23,110 nucleotides of DNA from CAINVV01 sp031432175 (GTDB taxonomy: Bacteria; Bacteroidota; Bacteroidia; Bacteroidales; Prolixibacteraceae). Positions within the stretch are counted from its first letter, which is position 1, and each line of letters starts with the position of its first letter. Under the pieces are notes generated by a model that ran no database searches, had not been told where the DNA came from, and was given only the letters and a program-made list of their open reading frames with translations. This document shows, one piece after another, positions 8,384 to 15,265 of the stretch. Location of the stretch: positions 1 to 23,110 of the forward strand of contig CAYHQN010000067.1 in the NCBI GenBank assembly GCA_964358545.1, given 5' to 3'. The translations under genes were made by a program, and so were the position numbers.

Positions 8384-9574
8384 CTATTGTCTTTTACTTC
8401 TGTTAAAGGATTTTACATCAAAAAGCAAGGTAAAACGGATGGTGTTGGCCAAAGGATTGTTCTGGTGTATCGGAACAAGATAAGAGAAATCGATTGAACA
8501 TATATTCATCTTTATACCAAGACCAGTAGAGAAGAATTTCCGGTTTCCTTTGTATTCACTCTCAGAGAAATATCCGGCACGGACGGCAAATTGATGGTTG
8601 TACCAATATTCAACACCTGTAGAAAAATTGATCTCCTGTAACTCTTCCTTCAAGCCCCCCGGTGCATCGGTAAATGAACTGAAAATGGAGCTGATCACAG
8701 ACATGTTGGAACTATTGTCAGGTAATACGATTCCACCGGTCGTATTCAGATTACCTGAAGTGATTTGTGGAGTAGGAACCATTAACTTATTGATGTCGAA
8801 TGAAATGGCTAAGGAGTTAAAACTGTCGAATTCTTTGCTGTAGGTTGTTCCTAATCTAAAATTGGCCGGGAGGAACTCCTTGTTCTGACCATCATCATAG
8901 GATATTTTTCCTCCAATGTTGGAAAGATTGATCCCCGCTGAGATGGACTGATCGTTGCTGCTTTTGCCGAAATTCTTGTTGTAATAAAAGGAGACATCGG
9001 TAGAAAAAGTATGACCCGGGACATAAGATTCAGGTCCAATCCCTCCTGAAAGATCGGAGCGGATGTATCTGATGGCAACACCTCCTGAAAAATAATCGGA
9101 TAGTTTTCTTGAGTAGCTTACATCAAAAGCGAACTCATTGGGACTGACATTGGCGAGGCTGGTACCATTTTGATCGGTAAGCAGTATGTCACCCATCGAG
9201 AAGTAACGAAGTGAGGCGCCGATAGTTTGATATTGGTCCATTTTATAATATCCCGACAAATAGGCCAAATTGATGTCGTTGACCAATTGCCTTAACCATG
9301 GAGTGTAAGACAAAGCAAAGCCAAAATTGTCTTTCGCAAAGGCAAATTTTGAGGGATTCCAATACTGGGAATTAGCATCAGGAGATGTGGCAACACCCAC
9401 ATCCCCCATGGCACCATGCCTCGAATCGGGGGTAATGGTCAGAAATGGAACCGCTGTGGTAATGGGATTGTATTGAATTTCCTGTCCTGTTGCCAAACTT
9501 TGGGAGTATGCAGTCTGACAAAGCATTACAGCGATAAGAACAACCAATAGTCTGTCAAAGTGTATTATTCTCAT
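8384..9574 (-). CDS. porV: Type IX secretion system outer membrane protein PorV
   Basis: PorV (LptO/PG27 family) is an outer-membrane beta-barrel of the FadL type. In the type IX secretion system it shuttles cargo proteins from the SprA translocon to the attachment complex with PorU. The 396-aa product has a signal peptide (MRIIHFDRLLVVLIAVMLCQ, likely cleaved after TAYS). The PorV-typical mature start follows, AVPFLTITPDSRHGAMGDVGVATSPDANSQYWNPSKFAF, and then repeated amphipathic beta strands to an aromatic-containing C-terminus. The ATG at 9574 gives a proper signal peptide. In several Bacteroidota porV directly follows porU; here its upstream neighbour is instead the 887-aa transglutaminase-like protein, 79 bp away on the same strand. 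No perfect TAnnTTTG box lies in the gap (TTACTTTG near 9614 has one mismatch), so cotranscription with the 887-aa gene is plausible. Confidence 0.93.
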   Translation of the reverse strand: MRIIHFDRLLVVLIAVMLCQTAYSQSLATGQEIQYNPITTAVPFLTITPDSRHGAMGDVGVATSPDANSQYWNPSKFAFAKDNFGFALSYTPWLRQLVNDINLAYLSGYYKMDQYQTIGASLRYFSMGDILLTDQNGTSLANVSPNEFAFDVSYSRKLSDYFSGGVAIRYIRSDLSGGIGPESYVPGHTFSTDVSFYYNKNFGKSSNDQSISAGINLSNIGGKISYDDGQNKEFLPANFRLGTTYSKEFDSFNSLAISFDINKLMVPTPQITSGNLNTTGGIVLPDNSSNMSVISSIFSSFTDAPGGLKEELQEINFSTGVEYWYNHQFAVRAGYFSESEYKGNRKFFSTGLGIKMNICSIDFSYLVPIHQNNPLANTIRFTLLFDVKSFNRSKRQ

Positions 9575-9653
9575 TACATTTTTATTAGATGGTAAAATTC
9601 GTGATCTGCATCCAAAGTAAGATTAAATTTTTATGGTTTAGAGACAAAAATGA

Positions 9654-12317
9654 TTATTTTAGAATATCATGTTTTAAATTCTTCGAGATAATCTGATGTT
9701 CACTTCCTAAATCGATAACGACATTACCGGTTGATAATTCAATTATTATGGAATTTACATTCTCTTTAATCCATCCTGACTCATAATCAATTCCGTCTAT
9801 CACCCTTAATTTCAGATCATTATTGTCCAGTGGAATGACCTTTAGATGAGAACTGGCTGAAATTTTGAATGGTGAAATTTTGATGGGAATTGAGTTGACA
9901 GTATTTAGCTCAACGATTCCATTGCTGTTCGTTATACTTTTTATTTTTAGAAATGTTTCGGTTAAAATGGGTATGTTATTAGCTCCGTTGTCAGATTCTT
10001 GAAGGTTCAATGATGCAAGATCGGAAGTTGTCAGTTTATTACCCGCATTGTTTACTGAATTCAGGATCGCCGTAAGATATGCCGTGTTTGGTTCAATACC
10101 AAGTAGTTTCAATCGGTTCAGTTGATACCGAAAGCTGGTAGTAGCTTTTGGTAAAGCTTCTTCTGTTGCTTTATCAAGTCCGGTAGATTGAAAGCGGGAG
10201 CCCACATAACAAAGTCCTTCACTGGTTCCTGCCTTGAAACCAATGGTTCCGGTTCTTTCATCTTCATTGGCCAGTCTTACATTTTGGATATCACCTGACC
10301 TGGTGAAATTAACGACGTAGAACAATTTGGCATCTTCCTCCAATTCATCCAGTCCACTTTTGGAGATCCATTCAATTTTGCCTTGTCCGTTAAATTGAGC
10401 GAAGAAAAGGTCCGGATCAGTTGGAGCAGTTTGTTGCATGATCCCATTGTACTCAAGTTTTCCACGGAAGGAGCCGGCAAGGTAGAACTCATTTTTGTCG
10501 AGCTGTTTTAACTCTAGTCCGAACGCTTTCACATCCGAATGAAACTTGTCCATCCAGATTAGTTTGTTGTTTTCATCAAACTTAGCCACGAAAGGCACCT
10601 GAACCGCAACTGATTGCTTGTTAATTTTCTCTGTCAGGAAGCCCGTTATGTAGGAATTTCCAATTTCATCTTTCAGGTAGTCCTTTCCGGCGCCACATCG
10701 TTCTGCACCAAAAGAGAGGGCAAGTCTCCATATTTTATCCTGTTCATTGAACTCTTCCGAAGCCTTATGAAGCAATTTGATCTGGGGTTTAAGCGTATAA
10801 AAATCTTTCATCACCAGTCCCAAAGGTGCATTGTCAAAAGTAGGATCGGCTATGGTGTAACTCTTGCCTTTTGCCAGAAAATTGTCCCCATCCATGGGTT
10901 GATTCAACGAAATTGCTACGGAATAAAACCCCGGGAATTCTACCAGTACAGCTTGTTGGTTCATCAGGTTACTGATCAGCCAGGCAAACAACAGTGATTT
11001 CCCTTTGTCGTTGCTTTCATCCCTGAAGAGCAGTTCTTCGGGAAACATAAAACGGTCGTAACCAAATAAATCGTTGTAGGGACGGTAGGCAAATGACTTT
11101 TGCACAAACTGTTGCAGGAAGGCAGCGCCCTCTTCCTTTTTCATTCCTGCCAAAACGGGTTTGATTTGTTTAAGAAGCGATTCTTTAGATAGAAGGGTGA
11201 AAGGGGCATTGAAGCGGATTTCAGGATCCGTTTGAGGATATTCCTCCAGAAATTTCGTCACTTCCGGATTGTATTTCAGGATGAATTCGTACAACTTCTT
11301 GTCCCAAAGGAATTGAAATTTTTTATTCACGACCTCTCCCTGAAAATTGAGTGATTGATTGATATTCAACTGAATGGATCCAGAAGCCTCAGGATGATTG
11401 CTTAGGTATGCGGTAACAGGTAGTGTTGCAATCGGCTTGTCTATGTAGTAATCGAATTCATCAATTTTGACAGAAGGGATACCATATATTCTGCCGGAAG
11501 TTCTGTACAAAACAGAAGCGCCCAGCTGATTGTATCCGATTTTTACATCAAACCCTGAACGAACCATCAATGCCCAGTTTAAAAGCGTGGCGCCGGCCTC
11601 ATCGTTCGGATACAAAGCATTCGAACAGGATTTTACCAGCAAAAAATAGCCCCAGTCATTTAAACCAAGTCTGTCCTTGATTGCCGTTAGCTGACCAATG
11701 AGGTGCTCACTGTTTCCAACCGTGAATTTTTTCCAGAAATCAACAACTACTTCATTGTTCACTTGCTGATTTACAGATAGTGACAGTAGCCTATCATAGG
11801 TGAATGAGATGATGTTGCCGTAAAATTTGAAATTTTGCTTCAGCGGATTTGTGGTCAGATATTCTGGTTTTCTGATTCTGGGAAGTCTTTCAGATGATAC
11901 CGCAGATTCATCTTTCTGTTGCTCATTAATAAAGCAAGGTAAAAATTGTGAATTGTGGTAACTGGTTTCCTCGAAGCTAAACTGTGGTGCGGGATCAAAT
12001 TTTCTGGATTTGGGGACGCGAATTCCCGGAATGGGGGTAAATTTTCCCCAGTTGCGCTCCAGCATTTCTGTGAAAGTGTTGTCCTGCCGGTTGGAAAAGT
12101 AGTGAAATCCTGATTGCAGATAGGGCAGGGGCTTTTGGTTGTTGAGCAGGTATTCGCGGCTCTCATTCACCCAAATCCCTTTAAATTCCTTAATTGTCTG
12201 ACCAAAAAGCAGGTGTGACCCCACGAGCAAGCAAAGGCAAAAGATCAAAATTTTTTGGAAAGAAATTCCTCCTGCAACAAGCTCCGAAAGCCCAAAAAAT
12301 GTTCGATTTCCAGCCAA
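9654..12317 (-). CDS. Secreted protein with degenerate transglutaminase-like domain and SBBP-like repeats
   Basis: This is an 887-aa exported protein of unknown role. A signal-like hydrophobic segment is at about residues 21-40. Residues 150-340 match, from memory, Bacteroidota proteins that precede a transglutaminase-like domain at about 385-510 (FVQKSFAYR ... FGYDRFMFPEELL ... FPGFYSVAI ... IADPTFDNAPLG). In active relatives I recall SDCEDRS, YPGH and DPTY. Here the Cys-containing segment reads ESNDKGKS (434-441) and the His position reads FPGF (Phe464); only Asp491 remains. Residues 552-655 contain two segments like SBBP/beta-propeller repeats (GNSYITGF ... FVAKFDENNKLIWMDKF and EFYLAGSFRGKLEYNG ... 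FFAQFNGQGKIEW). The C-terminal 200 residues are unassigned. There is no ATG; a TTG at 12317 is used here, with a short leader after the promoter at 12341. GGAGGA at about 12256-12261 raises the chance of a later start. It probably acts in the periplasm or at the outer membrane with PorV. Confidence 0.85.
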   Translation of the reverse strand: MAGNRTFFGLSELVAGGISFQKILIFCLCLLVGSHLLFGQTIKEFKGIWVNESREYLLNNQKPLPYLQSGFHYFSNRQDNTFTEMLERNWGKFTPIPGIRVPKSRKFDPAPQFSFEETSYHNSQFLPCFINEQQKDESAVSSERLPRIRKPEYLTTNPLKQNFKFYGNIISFTYDRLLSLSVNQQVNNEVVVDFWKKFTVGNSEHLIGQLTAIKDRLGLNDWGYFLLVKSCSNALYPNDEAGATLLNWALMVRSGFDVKIGYNQLGASVLYRTSGRIYGIPSVKIDEFDYYIDKPIATLPVTAYLSNHPEASGSIQLNINQSLNFQGEVVNKKFQFLWDKKLYEFILKYNPEVTKFLEEYPQTDPEIRFNAPFTLLSKESLLKQIKPVLAGMKKEEGAAFLQQFVQKSFAYRPYNDLFGYDRFMFPEELLFRDESNDKGKSLLFAWLISNLMNQQAVLVEFPGFYSVAISLNQPMDGDNFLAKGKSYTIADPTFDNAPLGLVMKDFYTLKPQIKLLHKASEEFNEQDKIWRLALSFGAERCGAGKDYLKDEIGNSYITGFLTEKINKQSVAVQVPFVAKFDENNKLIWMDKFHSDVKAFGLELKQLDKNEFYLAGSFRGKLEYNGIMQQTAPTDPDLFFAQFNGQGKIEWISKSGLDELEEDAKLFYVVNFTRSGDIQNVRLANEDERTGTIGFKAGTSEGLCYVGSRFQSTGLDKATEEALPKATTSFRYQLNRLKLLGIEPNTAYLTAILNSVNNAGNKLTTSDLASLNLQESDNGANNIPILTETFLKIKSITNSNGIVELNTVNSIPIKISPFKISASSHLKVIPLDNNDLKLRVIDGIDYESGWIKENVNSIIIELSTGNVVIDLGSEHQIISKNLKHDILK

Positions 12318-12340
12318 CTTTTAGATTATTAAGGTTTTTA

Positions 12341-12348
12341 CAAAGATA
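12341..12348 (-). promoter_or_regulatory. Putative promoter -7 element of the 887-aa gene
   Basis: On the minus strand this reads TATCTTTG, a full TAnnTTTG match. Transcription would begin near 12334, leaving about 17 nt before the TTG start at 12317. The -33 region has no TTTG at 19 nt. Confidence 0.5.
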
Positions 12349-12392
12349 GAGTTTAAATAGCATTTTTTGATATAATCTGTTCGTTTTATAGC

Positions 12393-12400
12393 TAATTTTG
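12393..12400 (+). promoter_or_regulatory. Putative promoter -7 element of the small membrane protein
   Basis: TAATTTTG fits TAnnTTTG and lies 21 nt before the ATG at 12422. A TTTG at 12366-12369 is present but 23 nt away rather than 19. Confidence 0.45.
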
Positions 12401-12421
12401 AGAGAGGTGTAATGAGATAAA

Positions 12422-12928
12422 ATGGAGTTAATTTTAAAATACCTGAATGTTATAGCCATCGCCAGTGTCAAATTTTTTTGGGCGACCCCTTATGCTTATA
12501 TGTTTCGGCTCAACCAGATAGAGACCTTTGTGATGATACAACTGGGAGGGTTGTTGGGATTTCTGTTCTTCTATGCCTTTTTCTCTTTCCTGCTAAAGGA
12601 ACTCAAATTGCTTTGGCCTTTCATTTATTTTATCACACCCCCACTATTTAAGGTAAGATTTGAACAATGGCGCGATACCCGGAGGTACCGGAAATTAACT
12701 GCCAACAAATTTACGCACAGGAACAAAATGATTGCTAACATCCGACGGAAATTCGGGATGCCAGGAATTTTATTATTAACCCCAATTTTGCTTTCAATCC
12801 CCATCGGGGCCTTGCTAGGAACCAAATATTTCCATCACAGAAAGAGTTTTATCCCATGGATGTTGCTCTCTATATTTGTTTGGGGAATTGTCTCTGTCCT
12901 CTTTTTCGGAATTTTCATACATCACTGA
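12422..12928 (+). CDS. Small integral membrane protein, uncharacterised
   Basis: This 168-aa membrane protein has four likely helices: about residues 10-25, 37-60 (MIQLGGLLGFLFFYAFFSFLL), 110-132 (KFGMPGILLLTPILLSIPIGALLG) and 142-165. A very basic cytoplasmic loop lies between (about 78-107, rich in Arg/Lys). The pattern FGMPGILLLTPILLSIPIGALLGTKYF faintly recalls the small multidrug-export/DedA-like membrane families, but I cannot assign it. The ATG at 12422 is close behind a TAnnTTTG box. Its last 7 bases overlap the 3' end of the convergent 110-aa gene. It is divergent from the 887-aa gene, with about 104 bp between their starts. No function is proposed. Confidence 0.8.
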   Translation: MELILKYLNVIAIASVKFFWATPYAYMFRLNQIETFVMIQLGGLLGFLFFYAFFSFLLKELKLLWPFIYFITPPLFKVRFEQWRDTRRYRKLTANKFTHRNKMIANIRRKFGMPGILLLTPILLSIPIGALLGTKYFHHRKSFIPWMLLSIFVWGIVSVLFFGIFIHH

Positions 12929-13254
12929 CGTTTCAGGGTTCTCAAAATACTTTTTGCCTTTGAATTCATTCCGGAAGTAAGCTCCTCTTCCAGGATGGAT
13001 TCGGTCACACTGATCAGTTCAGACTGGAGTTCGGGCTCTATCAGCGATATATTGAGAAGAAGCTGCAATGCATTTGCCCTTACGGCAATGGCCTCAGAAG
13101 GTGAAAGCAGGTTATTAATTTCATTAAAGAGTGGTTCATCTTTCAGAACCATTTCCTTCCAGAGGGATATCTCCTGAACTCCTATTTTTTCAAGTCTCTG
13201 GCTTAAAAGGGAGTCCGGACTATTATTCTTCCCGGACAGACTGGAGAAAGTCAT
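12922..13254 (-). CDS. Small helical protein downstream of ppk1, possibly HEAT-like
   Basis: This is a 110-aa, mainly helical, soluble protein. Leu-rich amphipathic helices such as EAIAVRANALQLLLNISLIEPELQSEL resemble a HEAT/ARM-type repeat pair, but this is only a visual impression. The ATG at 13254 lies inside the end of ppk1 (32-bp overlap in another frame), suggesting cotranscription and perhaps translational coupling. Its stop (12922-12924) overlaps the convergent membrane-protein gene. No catalytic motif or membrane segment is present. It is short, so the call as a real gene rests on the overlap arrangement and a protein-like composition. It might bind PPK or the upstream TPR protein, but nothing in the sequence shows this. 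Confidence 0.65.
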   Translation of the reverse strand: MTFSSLSGKNNSPDSLLSQRLEKIGVQEISLWKEMVLKDEPLFNEINNLLSPSEAIAVRANALQLLLNISLIEPELQSELISVTESILEEELTSGMNSKAKSILRTLKRQ

Positions 13255-15265
13255 AGAATGCCAGTTGAGAGGTTAAGATGGGGAAAGTACCCTGATTGTT
13301 GATCTGGTTGGACAACCCATTGTCCAATATTCGGGCAGAAGTATTGTCTTTCCATTGCAGATCAAGGAATCCCAAAAGCTCTTTTTTTAACTCCGGGTCA
13401 TATATCGGAACCGTCACCTCTACCCTTCTGTCGAGGTTTCGGGTCATGAGGTCGGCCGAAGAGATGTACATATTTTCCTTACCACCTGCATAAAAGTAGT
13501 AGATTCTTGAATGTTCAAGGTACCGGTCAATAATCCCGATGGAAGGGATTGAGTAGTTATCTTCAACGGAAGTTGATATTAAAGCAAGCATACCCCTCAC
13601 ATTGATACGAACATCAACACCTGCTTTGGCTGCATCGCACAATTTCCCGATTATTTCAAGATCTACCAGGTTGTTGCATTTGATGGAAATAGCTGCTTTC
13701 ATCCCATTTTTAGCTGCCAGTATCTCTTGCCTGATCATCTGAATCATCTTGTATCTCATGGTAAATGGTGATACCAGCAAGTGATGGTACCTTCCAATTT
13801 TATAGTTTTTAGAGAAGAACTCAAAAACTTTGGAAACTTCTTTGGCGATGGCAGGATTTGCCGTCCATAGCATCTGGTCTGAAAAGACTTTTGAGGTGAT
13901 TTCGTTGAAATTTCCGGTACCAACGCACGCATAGTTTATCACTTCCTTCTCCTCCTTGCGTGATATCAGACAAAGTTTGGAGTGTACCTTTAATCCGGGA
14001 ACTCCCAAAATGACTTTAACCCCTTCGCGGGTTAAAAGATTGCCCCACTGTATATTATCCTGCTCATTAAAGCGCGCCCTCAGCTCAAGTACGACTGTAA
14101 CTTTTTTCCCGTTTCTGGCAGCATTGATCAGGGCATGGATCACATTTGAATTCTTGGCCATCCGGTAGGCAGTCATTTTAATCTCGGTCACTTTGGGGTC
14201 GATGGAGGCTTCTCTCAAAAGATCGATAAAATGGTAGAATGACTGGTAGGGAAAATGAAGCAGGATGTCCTTTTTGGCAATGGCTGCCAGAAAAGGCTCT
14301 CCCTGGTGGATATCCGGGTGTGGAAGGGGGCTATAGGTTTTGTAATAGAGGTGCTTTTCCCCAATGGAGGGGAAACCCATAAAATCCTTGAAATTGTGTA
14401 TCCGGGAACCGCCAATGATCACATCATCGCGGTCGAAGTTGAGTTTTTTAAGCAGGAGAGCCAGAAAATTTTCCGGAATATCTTTGTCGTGCACAAACCG
14501 GACCAACTCGCTGTTTCCTCTTTTTTCGAGACTCTTCGAGAGAATTTTCACATAGCCTTCTGCAACGTCATCATCCAGATCAAGTTCAGCATCCCTGGTA
14601 AGTTTGACAATGTAGGAATTGATTGTCTTGAAACTAAACATGTAAAAAATATCCTTCAATTCATATCTGATGACATCTTCCAGCAAGATTATGTGCCTTT
14701 TATCATCGTCAGAGGGCAAAATAACAAACCTTGGAAGTAGGTCAGTTGGTACTTCTATCAATGCATATTCCTCTTTTTTTGATTTGCTCATGACGACTGC
14801 CAGATAGATGGCATCGTCGTTCAGGGAGGGGAGTGGCTGGTTCTTCTTTATAATCACCGGCATAATGCGCGGACGGACCTCCTCTTTAAAAAAAGCTGTT
14901 ACATATTCGCCCTGTTCTGCAGTCAAATGGCTCTCGTTGATAATGAAAATATCCTCTTCGGCAAGATCTTTGAGTAATTGACCATATATTCGCTCGAACC
15001 ATTTGCTCTGCGATACAACCGTTTGTTCAATCTGGTTCAAAATATCGGCGGGCAGTTCGCCATCTGCAAGTACCAGATTTTCAATGGTGGCTAACCTGCG
15101 TAAAATAGCCACCTTGATGCGGAAAAATTCATCAAGATTGTTCGAGTATATTCCAAGAAATTTGAGCCGCTCAATCAAAGGCACCTCTTTTTTCGATGCT
15201 TCCTGGAGCAGACGCTCGTTGAAAGATAGCCAACTGAGTTCTTTGTTGCGGGTTATGCTGTTCAT
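13223..15265 (-). CDS. ppk1: Polyphosphate kinase 1
   Basis: This enzyme reversibly polymerises the ATP gamma-phosphate into inorganic polyphosphate; it acts in the cytoplasm or at the inner membrane. The 680-aa length is typical. The N-terminal domain begins with the family signature NKELSWLSFNERLLQEA, followed by FLGIYSNNLDEFFRIKVA. The two C-terminal phospholipase-D-like lobes carry the autophosphorylated histidine in KVHSKLCLIS (His428, HxK) and the second conserved histidine in DRYLEHSR (His585). SADLMTRNLDRRVEV (603-617) is also typical. The ATG at 15265 overlaps the stop codon of the upstream TPR gene by one base (TAATG), so translation is probably coupled. No exopolyphosphatase (ppx) gene is nearby. 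The family assignment is very secure. Confidence 0.97.
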   Translation of the reverse strand: MNSITRNKELSWLSFNERLLQEASKKEVPLIERLKFLGIYSNNLDEFFRIKVAILRRLATIENLVLADGELPADILNQIEQTVVSQSKWFERIYGQLLKDLAEEDIFIINESHLTAEQGEYVTAFFKEEVRPRIMPVIIKKNQPLPSLNDDAIYLAVVMSKSKKEEYALIEVPTDLLPRFVILPSDDDKRHIILLEDVIRYELKDIFYMFSFKTINSYIVKLTRDAELDLDDDVAEGYVKILSKSLEKRGNSELVRFVHDKDIPENFLALLLKKLNFDRDDVIIGGSRIHNFKDFMGFPSIGEKHLYYKTYSPLPHPDIHQGEPFLAAIAKKDILLHFPYQSFYHFIDLLREASIDPKVTEIKMTAYRMAKNSNVIHALINAARNGKKVTVVLELRARFNEQDNIQWGNLLTREGVKVILGVPGLKVHSKLCLISRKEEKEVINYACVGTGNFNEITSKVFSDQMLWTANPAIAKEVSKVFEFFSKNYKIGRYHHLLVSPFTMRYKMIQMIRQEILAAKNGMKAAISIKCNNLVDLEIIGKLCDAAKAGVDVRINVRGMLALISTSVEDNYSIPSIGIIDRYLEHSRIYYFYAGGKENMYISSADLMTRNLDRRVEVTVPIYDPELKKELLGFLDLQWKDNTSARILDNGLSNQINNQGTFPILTSQLAFYDFLQSVREE

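Noticed and set aside
12190..12471. 93-aa minus-strand ORF overlapping the 887-aa gene start, as a possible frameshifted N-terminus
   Set aside because: The promoter box at 12341-12348 lies inside it and the alternative frame does not continue a plausible signal peptide. A sequencing frameshift cannot be fully excluded.
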